32,844 nucleotides of DNA from Acidimicrobiales bacterium (GCA_022425805.1 JAKMEQ010000041.1:1-32844), one strand, 5' to 3'; shown: positions 8,566-16,532, counted from the stretch's first letter. Numbers and translations are program-made. The notes: a model not told the origin generated them from the sequence alone.

Positions 8566-8694
8566 TCAGTTATTAGCTGATTCTCCAGATTCTTCAGCGG
8601 AATCGTCTACGGCTGCTGGTTCTACAGCTTCATTTTCTTCCGGTTCAGAAGAAGCACTTCCAAACAATGCTTTTATTTTTTCTAAAATTCCCAT
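8566..8694 (-). CDS. Small acidic protein of 42 residues, function unknown
   Basis: Reads MGILEKIKALFG followed by a strongly acidic, Ala/Ser/Glu-rich tail ending in ESANN. The ATG at 8694 has one of the best ribosome-binding sites in the window (GAGGTGA ending 5 nt before the ATG). The short amphipathic or hydrophobic N-terminus with an acidic disordered tail does not match a family I can name. It lies 85 bp downstream of the MBL-fold hydrolase on the same strand and may be its operon partner. The strong RBS and clean stop followed by a hairpin argue that it is real despite its size. Confidence 0.65.
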   Translation of the reverse strand: MGILEKIKALFGSASSEPEENEAVEPAAVDDSAEESGESANN

Positions 8695-8779
8695 ATTTCA
8701 CCTCGCTGGCAGGAACGTTATCTACCACTCTAGTAGGTCAGTAGACATGACGCGGACATTTTCCCTGTTCAGAGAGTTT

Positions 8780-9496
8780 TTAGGATCCGAACATTGCCAT
8801 CCATTGTTTTGGAGTTTGTGGTCCATATACATAATTATTCGCTCTTGTGTCTCCCATCGATTGGCAAGATTTCGGTGAATAAAGATGCCCTGGGAATAAG
8901 ATCGCTGTATCAGGAATTTTTGCAAGTCGCTGTGTAATGCTTTCATACATATCCTGTGGATTCCCTCCGGGTAAATCCGTTCTTCCACAACCATCTAGGA
9001 ATAAGGTATCGCCGGCGACAAGTTTATTGTCTACAAAAAAACATTGGCTTCCCGGTGTGTGTCCTGGGGTGTGAATAAGTTCGATTTCCACGGAACCTAC
9101 CTGTACCTTGTCTCCGCTGCTGTGGGTAATAAGATCGGTTTCTTCGATTCCCGTTACTTTTTGGACAAGGTCAGCTTCTTCAACTTGTACATGTATGGGT
9201 ACTGACGTTATTTCTAAGAGATCCGCTACTCCCGCTATGCTGTACCCCATCATGTCTCCGCCAACATGGTCGGGGTGGTAATGCGTTGCAAGTACACCCG
9301 TGAGCTTCATCCCGTCTGCTTCCACGAGGTCGACTATTCCTTGTGGGTCGTACGCTGGGTCAATTACCACTGCTTCTCCAGTTGTACGGTCACCGATAAG
9401 GTATATGAAATTAACCATCTGCTGGGCAAGTTGATTATCTTGCCCAAGGTCTTGTCCAGAAAGTAGTTGGCGAAAATAGAATTGATCGTTGTCCAT
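8780..9496 (-). CDS. MBL-fold metallo-hydrolase (glyoxalase II / persulfide dioxygenase-like)
   Basis: 238 residues. The zinc motif THYHPDH lies at 71-77, with further ligands H146 (HTPGHTPG), D163 (AGDTLF) and H204 (FPGHLY), giving a complete di-metal glyoxalase II-type set. The segment GCGRTDLPGG resembles the GRTD loop of ETHE1-like and glyoxalase II-like enzymes, so a thioester or persulfide substrate is likely, but the two cannot be separated here. It is divergent from pheA; a TAAAAT box lies about 25 nt upstream of the ATG and the leader is short, with no clear Shine-Dalgarno. Confidence 0.9.
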   Translation of the reverse strand: MDNDQFYFRQLLSGQDLGQDNQLAQQMVNFIYLIGDRTTGEAVVIDPAYDPQGIVDLVEADGMKLTGVLATHYHPDHVGGDMMGYSIAGVADLLEITSVPIHVQVEEADLVQKVTGIEETDLITHSSGDKVQVGSVEIELIHTPGHTPGSQCFFVDNKLVAGDTLFLDGCGRTDLPGGNPQDMYESITQRLAKIPDTAILFPGHLYSPKSCQSMGDTRANNYVYGPQTPKQWMAMFGS

Positions 9497-9656
9497 GACG
9501 ATACTTTAGGCAATTATTTTAGAGTTTTTAGCTTTTGTACGAAGAATTAGAAAATGCTCCAAATCGTGTTGACATTTCCATGTTATTAGAAGCTGTTTTC
9601 TTGTTGGTAGAAACAAATGAAGAGGTCTGAGGGTTTATCTGCTCTATCCTCGAAGT

Positions 9657-10592
9657 GTGAACGAAATAGATATAGGTACGGTTGGATATTTGGGACCATC
9701 GGGGACCTTTACGGAGGCTGCGCTTCTGACTCAGTCTGATCTCGCAGCAGCAGAACATGTGCTTTATCGTAGTCATTCTGATGTTCTGCATAGTACGGGC
9801 ATCGGAGAGATTGATTTTGGTTTTTGTGCTATTGAAAATGCGATCGAAGGAACTGTGAATGTTGTTCAGGACACATTAGCTTTCGAAGGTGATCTGATGA
9901 TCCAACGAGAAGTTGTCATTCCGATCACAATGAATCTCCTTATCAAACCCGGGTCTTCTCTTGCTGATATTAAACGGGTTATTTCCTATCCTCATGCTTT
10001 GGCTCAAGTTCGGTCATTTGTCCGTGAACAGCTTCCAGATGCAGAGTTTGAAGCTGCGAATTCAACAGCTGATGCAGCCCAATTGCTTTCCGAAACTATG
10101 GATATAGATGCTGCTGCTGTGGGTACAAGTTTAGCGGCTCAAAAATATGGTTTAGAAATAGCTGTAGAAGGGATCGAAGATCACCCCGGAAACCAAACTC
10201 GTTTCGTGTTGCTAGCGCGTGATGGTATTCCAGCTCCGACTGGCCATGACAAAACAAGTGTTGTGATATTCCAACAATCGGACCGTCCAGGTTCTTTATT
10301 GGCAATCTTGCAGGAATTTGCTGCTCGTTCGATCAACTTGACAAAGCTGGAATCGAGACCGACACGTGAGGGCCTAGGTCGATACTGTTTCTTTCTTGAT
10401 CTTGAAGGTCATATGGTTGATCCAATGATGGCAGATTGTTTAAAAACGTTGCGGACCAAAGAGGTGCGGGTGAAGTTCCTTGGTTCATACCCTGCAGCTG
10501 GTGAAAAAGCTGCAGAAGTTCGTGAGGAATCAGGAGCAGCGTGGGATGATGCTGAAAGCTGGTTGGACAAGTTACGGTCGAAACTGCATTAG
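9657..10592 (+). CDS. pheA: Prephenate dehydratase
   Basis: 311 residues. Converts prephenate to phenylpyruvate in phenylalanine biosynthesis, as a monofunctional cytoplasmic enzyme. The PDT domain covers about residues 8-190: GYLGPSGTFTE at the N-terminus, CAIENAIEGTVN around residue 60, and the catalytic TRF at 181-183. An ACT regulatory domain spans about 203-280 with the phenylalanine-binding ESRP segment, so feedback inhibition by Phe is expected. The start is a GTG at 9657 with no good Shine-Dalgarno; the conserved N-terminal motif begins only eight residues later, so no much later start is possible. The gene is convergent with the SDR gene, with only 7 bp between their stops. Confidence 0.96.
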   Translation: MNEIDIGTVGYLGPSGTFTEAALLTQSDLAAAEHVLYRSHSDVLHSTGIGEIDFGFCAIENAIEGTVNVVQDTLAFEGDLMIQREVVIPITMNLLIKPGSSLADIKRVISYPHALAQVRSFVREQLPDAEFEAANSTADAAQLLSETMDIDAAAVGTSLAAQKYGLEIAVEGIEDHPGNQTRFVLLARDGIPAPTGHDKTSVVIFQQSDRPGSLLAILQEFAARSINLTKLESRPTREGLGRYCFFLDLEGHMVDPMMADCLKTLRTKEVRVKFLGSYPAAGEKAAEVREESGAAWDDAESWLDKLRSKLH

Positions 10593-10599
10593 TTCGATA

Positions 10600-11373
10600 T
10601 CAGGTATATCCACCGTCTACTACCAGATTTTGGCCAGTGACCCAACTCCCTGCTTCTGAGACTAGATATAGGACAGCGCCCGCAATATCTTGAGGAGTTC
10701 CGACGCGTTGGAGTGGTATCGCAGCAGCAAGTTCGCTGAATTTTTCTGGTGGTACTCCGCCAACACGGGTTGTGGCTTCAGTGGGAACTTGACCTGGTGA
10801 AACGATGTTAGATCGTATTCCTTTTGGAGCGAGTTCAATGGCGAGGGTCTGTGAAAGGTTATTCATCCCTGCTTTTGCTGCTCCGTAACCGGCAAATCGG
10901 ACTGCTGCACGTAGTGACGCTATAGAAGAAATACCAATAATGGAAGATCCGGGTTTCATTACTTCAGAGCAGTGTTTTGCGGCGATGAAATGGGGGCGGA
11001 GGTTTAGGGCGATTTGTTGATCCCAATGCCATGTGGGGAATTCTTCGAATGTGAAATGTCCTGGGTGGTCAGATGTTCCGGCGTTACTGACCCAGATATC
11101 GAGCGATCCATAGTTGTCTGTAGCGTGGGTGATGAGTCCTTCTATGGTTTTCTCTTCGGTTATGTCTCCGACGATAACGCTGCAGGTACCTCCGCGTTGG
11201 GTGATAGTTTCGGAAACTTGGTGGAGGCGTTCTTGGTCACGGGCGGTCAAGATAACGGATGCGCCGGCGTCAGCGAGTCCAATGGCGATTCCTTCTCCGA
11301 TGCCTCTACTGGCTCCGGTAACGACGGCTACTTTCCCATCTGTTCGGAACTGTTCAATTAGATTCGGGAGCAT
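10600..11373 (-). CDS. SDR-family NAD(P)-dependent oxidoreductase
   Basis: 257 residues, a classical short-chain dehydrogenase/reductase. The Rossmann TGASRGIG motif is at 19-26, SNAG near 95-98, the catalytic Ser near 148, and YGAAK at 162-166, so the catalytic set is complete. The C-terminal SEAGSWVTGQNLVVDGGY is typical of FabG-like enzymes that reduce 3-oxoacyl or other keto substrates. The actual substrate is not inferable. It stands alone and converges on pheA; the ATG at 11373 is the natural start. Confidence 0.92.
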   Translation of the reverse strand: MLPNLIEQFRTDGKVAVVTGASRGIGEGIAIGLADAGASVILTARDQERLHQVSETITQRGGTCSVIVGDITEEKTIEGLITHATDNYGSLDIWVSNAGTSDHPGHFTFEEFPTWHWDQQIALNLRPHFIAAKHCSEVMKPGSSIIGISSIASLRAAVRFAGYGAAKAGMNNLSQTLAIELAPKGIRSNIVSPGQVPTEATTRVGGVPPEKFSELAAAIPLQRVGTPQDIAGAVLYLVSEAGSWVTGQNLVVDGGYT

Positions 11374-11883
11374 TGATCACTCTTTTCTTTAAACGAGGTT
11401 TACGTGGGGACTTTTTGGACAAAAATCCTGATCACACATGTCCACTATTGCACTGGTTCAAAGGGGGAACAAACCCGAATGCTGTATAAGCATAGGTTCT
11501 CTAGTCTTCTAGGTTTTAGATAGCTGTTTGCTATGAAAGAATGATCTGAACAAAAAGTGACTGGATGAATCTGTGGGGGTAAAAAAACTTTTCGGTAAGT
11601 TTCCTTTCTTTTTCGCGTCTTTTTCTATATTTCTAGTGGATTGGTATCTTTAGGCAGGAACCAGTATCTGCGGATTCGGTGTCATGGACTAATATTGATG
11701 CCTTCGCACCCTCCGATATCTATGAGCTGGTCGGCTATGGAAACCGTGTGTTTATCGTCGTACCTTCGAGTTCAACTAATCGGGTAGCTTGAATGCGGTT
11801 GCTCGCGCTGGTACCGCTTTGCTGGAATCGTTTTTTTACTTATCTAAGATTTTCTGAGGAACTTTCCCAATATTTTTCTAGCG
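11374..11883. other. Gene-poor stretch of about 510 bp between the SDR gene and tRNA-Ser
   Basis: No convincing full gene is seen. It contains a poly-A run near 11580 and a short open stretch at 11679-11792, listed separately. Its right end is the 3' flank of tRNA-Ser. Confidence 0.5.
11679..11792 (+). pseudogene. Possible remnant of a coding sequence (37 codons from a GTG)
   Basis: The frame reads SWTNIDAFAPSDIYELVGYG and then NRVFIVVPSSSTNRVA before TGA. It looks protein-like, with alternating hydrophobic strands, and the frame stays open back to a TAG just upstream of 11640. There is no ribosome-binding site and no recognisable family. It may be the tail of a decayed gene or chance coding; I cannot decide from sequence alone. 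Confidence 0.2.
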
Positions 11884-11970
11884 CGGAGGGAGGGGGATTC
11901 GAACCCCCGGGACCCACAAAGGCCCACTGGTTTTCAAGACCAGCGCATTCGTCCGCTCTGCCATCCCTCC
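11884..11970 (-). tRNA. tRNA-Ser (anticodon TGA)
   Basis: Minus strand. The acceptor GGAGGGA pairs with TCCCTCC, discriminator G. The anticodon stem CTGGT/ACCAG encloses loop CTTGAAA, giving anticodon TGA. A long variable arm and T-stem GGGGG/CCCCC fit class II tRNA-Ser. CCA is not encoded. It is divergent from tRNA-Ser(GCT), 91 bp away. Confidence 0.97.
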
Positions 11971-12044
11971 ACGATTGAGGGTATCGTTGAAGCTGAAAAG
12001 AAACCGCTTCTTGGCTAGAGATTTTCAATTGGCCTCATTGCCTG

Positions 12045-12050
12045 TAGAAT
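12045..12050 (+). promoter_or_regulatory. Candidate -10 box for tRNA-Ser(GCT)
   Basis: TAGAAT lies 11 bp before the tRNA start, with a weak TTTCAA-like -35 about 16 bp further upstream. Spacing fits a sigma-70-type promoter; strength unknown. Confidence 0.35.
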
Positions 12051-12061
12051 TAGCGACAACT

Positions 12062-12153
12062 GGAGAGGTGGCCGAGTCTGGTTGAAGGCGCTTCCCTGCT
12101 AAGGAAGTAACGGGGTAAACCCTCGTTCGAGGGTTCGAATCCCTCCCTCTCCG
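12062..12153 (+). tRNA. tRNA-Ser (anticodon GCT)
   Basis: The acceptor GGAGAGG pairs with CCTCTCC, discriminator G. The anticodon stem CTTCC/GGAAG encloses loop CTGCTAA, giving anticodon GCT. There is a long variable arm and a T-arm with loop TTCGAAT. CCA is not encoded (CAA follows). Confidence 0.97.
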
Positions 12154-12273
12154 CAACTGAAATGGAAAAGTGAAGTTTCTCTTCAGCAATAAATTGAATA
12201 TTTGGTGAATTGTAATTTCTTACCATCAATTCGTTATCTCTAGGCTTTAAGTTATCCAAAGAAAACAAATGGG

Positions 12274-14352
12274 ATGAAAATTTTTCGATATAGGCCAGAA
12301 ATTGATGGGGTACGGGCCATAGCGGTCCTATCCGTGATCATTTACCATTTAAATGCTGATTGGCTACCTGGCGGTTATCTAGGTGTAGACATCTTCTTTG
12401 TGCTTAGCGGATACCTTATAACAACTCTGCTCGTGCTGGAGTATGACAAAGACCAGAGAATAGATTTAGCTGGGTTCTGGGCCAGAAGAATTCGTCGTTT
12501 GATGCCAGCGTTGTTCATTGTTCTTTCAGCTATTGCACTGTACTTTGCTTTATCTTCTTCAAATTTTACCCGTATAGGCCTGCGTTCAGATCTCTTCAGT
12601 GCATTATTTTATGTAGCGAATTGGAATTTCATAGCTGAAGGGCAATCATATTTCACAGGTTTCGAGTCGGCTTCTTATGTGCGTCATACATGGTCTCTAG
12701 CGATAGAAGAACAATTTTATTTGATCTGGCCTTTGACGGTCTATGGGATCTTTCGACTTCAGAAACAAAAATATATTCCTATTCTTCTTTCAGTAGTTAT
12801 TGGTACCTCGGTTTTTCTTATGGGGTTCCTCTATACGTCGAGTGACCCTTCCAGAGCGTATTTTGGGACAGATACACGGGTTCACCAAATTCTTTTGGGA
12901 GTGACACTGGCGTTTCTTTTAACAGGACGGATGAGAGAGAAAACTTTAAGAATTGGTTACCGGCTTATGCCTGTGGCGGTCGCAGGAATAATTCTTTGCT
13001 TTATTTTTCTCAAAGACCAAGCAAGCTTTTATTACCAAGGAGGTTCATTTCTTGTAGCCCTAAGCACAGTGGTTTTGATTGCAGGGCTCGAAGGAGGCCA
13101 TCCAGTTATAAAACTGCTCCAAACCAAACTGCTGGTTTCCATAGGATTGATTTCATATGGTCTGTACCTGTGGCATTGGCCTGTGATTCAGCTTGTTGGA
13201 AAAGAAATTGGTCCTTCAGCACACGCACCGAACGCAATCATCGCTGTAGCGATCACTTTCACTATTTCGACTATCTCCTACCGTTATGTAGAAAAACCCG
13301 TACGACTTATGAAAAAACTGTTCAAATGGAATATCTCACCAAGAATTATTTTAGTATCGCTACCAGTTGTGAGCGGACTTGTTCTAATTATTATTTTGGT
13401 TTCGACGATGGGGACAGAAAAACCAGAATGGGCTTCAGCGGGACAATTAACCCAGATACCCACACCCGAAAGTATTGAGGTACCCACGCCCGAAAGTATT
13501 GGGTCTTTGATTGACGAACCGTCAACGGACACGAGTCGTGATGATTCACAAGTTCGTAACGATAGTGAAGAGGAGGAAAATAGTCTTAAGTCAGAAAACC
13601 CTGTCGTCAATCCCTCAGCTGACAATGTGGAAGAAAAACCTGAACTTCTCACCGTTGGGATAGTCGGAGATTCAGTAGCAGTTTCTTTACTGCCAGGGTT
13701 AAGAACGGCAGCTCTAGACGAAGGGTTTAAACTAATTGAAGCGGCGATTCCAGCGTGCCCAATAGGGTATAAACCGTTATATAGCGATGATGGAGTGATA
13801 TCTCCATATGCAGATAATTGTTTATCTAATGTTCAAGCCCAACATGAGATTCTCATTAATGACGAGAATCCGGACATAATTATTTGGCATGATCTGCAGT
13901 CTGTTTTTGCTAGACGTAATAATAATGATGCTCTTTTATCTACGGGATCTTCTGAGTGGGAAAGTGCCCTTCATGAAGAATGGACAACGGTACTTAGTAG
14001 ATTCCAAACAACCGGAGCAGAAATATTTCTTCTTCTTCCTCCTTTACGAAGCACCGTTAGTTTAGAAACATGTTTACGGTATACGAGATGTGTTGATATT
14101 CAATTTCAGGACGAATCGATTCGCAATGCAACATTGACATGGTGGGAAACTGTTAGAGATTCTCCAAATGTTTACACCGTTGAACTTGATTCATACTTAT
14201 GCCCCTTAGGAAACCCATGTCCAGAAAAGATAAATGGAGTAGCTGTAAGAGTTGGTGGAAATGATCAAACTCACTTCACAGAAGACGGTGCCGAAATAGT
14301 TGCCGTTCTCCTAATGGAAATGATCAGCGAGAAATCTTCCACATTTAATTAG
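12274..14352 (+). CDS. Acyltransferase-3 (OafA/YrhL type) with C-terminal SGNH domain
   Basis: 692 residues. A polytopic membrane acyltransferase (about residues 1-380) carrying the family start RPEIDGVRAIAVLSVIIYH with catalytic His25 and IFFVLSGYLIT. A periplasmic SGNH esterase/transferase domain follows from about residue 460: GDS at 465-467 and the D664-x-x-H667 pair near the C-terminus complete the catalytic set. Between them is a low-complexity linker that includes a near-perfect tandem PTPESI repeat. Such proteins O-acetylate cell-surface polysaccharide or peptidoglycan: the membrane part passes the acyl group across and the SGNH part attaches it. The ATG at 12274 has no strong Shine-Dalgarno. 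Confidence 0.93.
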   Translation: MKIFRYRPEIDGVRAIAVLSVIIYHLNADWLPGGYLGVDIFFVLSGYLITTLLVLEYDKDQRIDLAGFWARRIRRLMPALFIVLSAIALYFALSSSNFTRIGLRSDLFSALFYVANWNFIAEGQSYFTGFESASYVRHTWSLAIEEQFYLIWPLTVYGIFRLQKQKYIPILLSVVIGTSVFLMGFLYTSSDPSRAYFGTDTRVHQILLGVTLAFLLTGRMREKTLRIGYRLMPVAVAGIILCFIFLKDQASFYYQGGSFLVALSTVVLIAGLEGGHPVIKLLQTKLLVSIGLISYGLYLWHWPVIQLVGKEIGPSAHAPNAIIAVAITFTISTISYRYVEKPVRLMKKLFKWNISPRIILVSLPVVSGLVLIIILVSTMGTEKPEWASAGQLTQIPTPESIEVPTPESIGSLIDEPSTDTSRDDSQVRNDSEEEENSLKSENPVVNPSADNVEEKPELLTVGIVGDSVAVSLLPGLRTAALDEGFKLIEAAIPACPIGYKPLYSDDGVISPYADNCLSNVQAQHEILINDENPDIIIWHDLQSVFARRNNNDALLSTGSSEWESALHEEWTTVLSRFQTTGAEIFLLLPPLRSTVSLETCLRYTRCVDIQFQDESIRNATLTWWETVRDSPNVYTVELDSYLCPLGNPCPEKINGVAVRVGGNDQTHFTEDGAEIVAVLLMEMISEKSSTFN

Positions 14353-14448
14353 GGAGTAGATTTGCTAAAAAAAATTTAATATTTTGAGTGTTTGAGCTGA
14401 ATCTGATTACTAAGAGTTTAAATATTTCTAGCTTTAAGTGATTAGGTG

Positions 14449-14477
14449 TCGATAGAATCTAGTCCTTGTTATATAAC
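14449..14477 (+). promoter_or_regulatory. Candidate promoter of tRNA-Arg(ACG)
   Basis: TCGATA (14449-14454) and TATAAC (14472-14477) are separated by 17 bp, just upstream of the tRNA. The distance to the tRNA 5' end is short, so a very short leader is implied. Confidence 0.35.
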
Positions 14478-14482
14478 GTTTA

Positions 14483-14556
14483 GCGCTCGTAGCTCAATTG
14501 GATAGAGCATCTGATTACGGATCAGAAGGTTGGGGGTTCGAGTCCCTCCGAGCGCG
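14483..14556 (+). tRNA. tRNA-Arg (anticodon ACG)
   Basis: The acceptor GCGCTCG pairs with CGAGCGC, discriminator G. The anticodon stem TCTGA/TCAGA encloses loop TTACGGA, giving anticodon ACG. The T-arm has loop TTCGAGT. CCA is not encoded. Positions 14515-14558, from the first base of the anticodon loop to 2 bp past the 3' end, are copied at 16482-16525 with two mismatches, so this tRNA is a likely integration target. Confidence 0.97.
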
Positions 14557-14620
14557 CTAGACATACTCGCAGGTCAAAGCCCCCACCGACTAGAACACCT
14601 CGACGCGCTTGATTGTTTAG

Positions 14621-14716
14621 ACAGCCACGCAAGTGGAACACGGTGACACAGTCGTGTACTAAAATAGCTGGTAACAACACGTATTTACCCAACTGGAGAC
14701 CCCATGGATTACTTAC
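14621..14716 (+). repeat. Dispersed repeat R1 (96 bp)
   Basis: Direct-repeat partner of 16380-16485. It contains ACACG, a 10-nt spacer and CGTGT (inverted arms), then TAAAATAGCTGGTAACAACA, a Shine-Dalgarno-like CTGGAGA, and ATGGATTACTTAC. The ATG at 14704 opens a 19-codon reading frame starting MDYL and ending at 14763. It abuts the 3' end of the pentapeptide-repeat gene, whose stop lies at 14717. Confidence 0.85.
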
Positions 14717-16288
14717 TTAATAACCATCTGGGAATAGGGTCCCTTGAAGATTCGTTCCGGTGAGATCAGCGCCGGTGAGATCAGCGCCGGTGAGATCAGC
14801 GCCGGTGAGATCAGCGCCGGTGAGATCAGCGCCGGTGAGATCAGCGTTTGAAAAATCAACCGATACCAGATCCGACCCTAAGGACGCTTCCGTGAGATCC
14901 GCTCCGGAAAAATTAGCCCCAGCCATATACCCGCCGCCGCAGCAGTCGTTGGGCCACGGGAAAATGACGTTACTTAAATTAGCCCCGGACAGGTCCGCCC
15001 CAACGAAACTAGTTGTGTGTTCCGAGAAATCTACGTTACTAAAATCAGCTCCAGATAGATTCGCTCCAACAAAATCAGCATGCAATAGGTCAAGATCATT
15101 GAACTTTGCTGACTCTAATTCAGCAAAGTTCAAATAGGCGTAGCTCAAATCAACTCCAGTGAAATCCGTATTAGGAAGACACTCCCAACGTGGGATTTGT
15201 TCATCCGTGAATCCTTTATCGCATCCCGCAGCTTTCAGGGTCATTTCCCAAGTTTGTTCCTCAAACGAACTCGTAGAATTTTCACACTCGGCTTCTGGGG
15301 GCGTTGTAATTTCAGCCAAAGGGCCGATATATGCTGTTGCTCCCTGATCAATAAGTGCACAAGTGAAAGTAGCGTTATCAAATTGTGCATCACCAAGCAC
15401 TAGATCACGGAGGTACGACTCTGTGAAGTCAGACCCAGAGAAATCGGCTCCTGAGAGATTAGAAAAACGTATTCCTGCATACAAAAATTGAGCATCCGGA
15501 AACTCAGAGCCAGCAAAATTCACACTGTATAGAGCTGCACTATAAAAATCAGCGTCGGAGATAGTAGCCCCAATCATTTTGACCCCTGAAAAGTTTGATA
15601 ATCCGGCATTCATGCCGTCGATTTTTGCTTCTGAAAGATCTGCAAGAAATAATTTCGCTCCGGAAAAGTCGATATTTTGGCCTGTGATTCTGGTGAAATC
15701 AGTTGTTACTAGTCTCGCCCAGTAAAAGTCCGCATCAACAATGTTCGCCCCTTCGAAAGATGCTCCCGTAAGGTCACCGCCTCTAAACCAAGGGGTAGAA
15801 ATATTAGATTCCCGAAATGTGGTTTGGGACAAATTCCCATCAAACACTGGTTTGTAGAGAGTTGAGTAATCAAAGTTTGCTTGAGATAGAGGAGATTGAA
15901 GAAATTCAACCATTTCAAGATCAGAGTATCTGAAATCTACTCCACTGAAATCAACATTTCTGAATGTTGAGTCCTTTATAACTGAGTAACTAAGGTCCGC
16001 TCCGGAAAGGTCGGTGCCTTCGGGGCATTCCCATGAATACTCACTAGCAGAAACTTTATCGCAGCCGACTGCGAGTAGTTTTTCTTCCCAAGGTTCGGGA
16101 ATAGGTGTTGGGGTTGGGTCAGGTTCAGGTGTTGAATCAGGGGTTGGATCAGGTTCAGGTGTTGAAGTCGGATCAGGTGTTGATATTGGAGTCGTCGTTT
16201 CTAAATTTGTTTGAGCGTCCGTGCTCTCTTGTTCGCTGCTGCAGCTAGCTAGAGTAAGTAACAGAAGGAGATAGAAGAGTTTTTTCAT
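14717..16288 (-). CDS. Pentapeptide-repeat lipoprotein with two solenoid modules
   Basis: About 523 residues from ATG 16288, chosen because the lipoprotein signal peptide begins there (MKKLFYLLLLLTLASC, lipid Cys16); a start 6 codons earlier adds nothing useful. After a Thr/Pro/Asp-rich stalk (about residues 25-65) come two modules. Each opens with a W-E-x-x-L-x-A-x-G-C-D-K segment and a WEC segment, followed by many A(D/N)LXX pentapeptide repeats forming a right-handed beta-helix. The final 40 residues are nearly identical ADLTG units. Function unknown; pentapeptide solenoids can mimic DNA or form binding surfaces, and an exported lipoprotein form suggests an extracellular surface role. It sits between repeats R1 and R2. 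Confidence 0.9.
   Translation of the reverse strand: MKKLFYLLLLLTLASCSSEQESTDAQTNLETTTPISTPDPTSTPEPDPTPDSTPEPDPTPTPIPEPWEEKLLAVGCDKVSASEYSWECPEGTDLSGADLSYSVIKDSTFRNVDFSGVDFRYSDLEMVEFLQSPLSQANFDYSTLYKPVFDGNLSQTTFRESNISTPWFRGGDLTGASFEGANIVDADFYWARLVTTDFTRITGQNIDFSGAKLFLADLSEAKIDGMNAGLSNFSGVKMIGATISDADFYSAALYSVNFAGSEFPDAQFLYAGIRFSNLSGADFSGSDFTESYLRDLVLGDAQFDNATFTCALIDQGATAYIGPLAEITTPPEAECENSTSSFEEQTWEMTLKAAGCDKGFTDEQIPRWECLPNTDFTGVDLSYAYLNFAELESAKFNDLDLLHADFVGANLSGADFSNVDFSEHTTSFVGADLSGANLSNVIFPWPNDCCGGGYMAGANFSGADLTEASLGSDLVSVDFSNADLTGADLTGADLTGADLTGADLTGADLTGTNLQGTLFPDGY
14761..14846. repeat. Tandem 15-bp repeat in the 3' end of the pentapeptide gene
   Basis: Five perfect copies of TGAGATCAGCGCCGG followed by an 11-bp partial copy. 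Each copy encodes one ADLTG pentapeptide on the minus strand, so copy-number change keeps the frame and alters solenoid length. Confidence 0.95.
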
Positions 16289-16379
16289 TGGTAGTAGTGT
16301 ATGCAAAGAACGCTACCCTATTCCAGGAAATCAATGATGCTATTTTCATTATTCATAATGCTGATAGATAGCCACGCGA

Positions 16380-16485
16380 ACAGCCACGCAGGTGGAACAC
16401 GGTGACACACCCTGACACACCCGTGTACTAAAATAGCTGGTAACAACACATATTTACCCAACTGGAGAACCCATGGATTACTTAC
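16380..16485 (+). repeat. Dispersed repeat R2 (106 bp)
   Basis: Same unit and orientation as 14621-14716, longer by a 10-bp tandem duplication (TGACACACCC twice) between the inverted arms. It ends in the same ATGGATTACTTAC, which here runs straight into the 3' fragment of tRNA-Arg. The ATG at 16473 opens a 30-codon frame (MDYLRIRRL...) to a TAG at 16563. It lies upstream of the pentapeptide gene start. Confidence 0.85.
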
Positions 16486-16525
16486 GGATCAGAAGGTTGA
16501 GGGTTCGAGTCCCACCGAGCGCGCT
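16482..16525 (+). repeat. Partial tRNA-Arg copy (att-like direct repeat)
   Basis: 44 nt matching 14515-14558 of tRNA-Arg(ACG) at 42 positions; mismatches are at 16500 (A for G) and 16514 (A for T). The copy begins at the anticodon loop and ends 2 bp after the tRNA 3' end, the usual extent of a tyrosine-recombinase att core. The T-stem would carry an A-A mismatch, so it is not a functional tRNA half. Confidence 0.85.
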
Positions 16526-16532
16526 TCACTCT

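Noticed and set aside
9570-9600. TTGACA upstream of pheA as a -35 box
   Set aside because: No -10-like hexamer occurs at 16-18 bp spacing.
11793-12028. Frames on both strands across tRNA-Ser(TGA)
   Set aside because: They run through a clear tRNA; the GGGFEPP-like peptide is the usual translation artefact of a tRNA T-arm.
12050-12268. 72-codon minus-strand frame
   Set aside because: It reads antisense through tRNA-Ser(GCT) (EREGFEPS-type peptide), a known artefact.
14761-14846. Possible CRISPR array
   Set aside because: The repeats are contiguous 15-bp units without spacers and lie inside a coding sequence.
14760-15137. Plus-strand frame rich in RSAPV repeats
   Set aside because: It is the antisense shadow of the 15-bp repeats and pentapeptide coding sequence.
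14621-16485. R1/R2 as integron attC sites
   Set aside because: The short inverted arms are suggestive, but the expected RYYYAAC and GTTRRRY core sites are not visible and no integrase is present.
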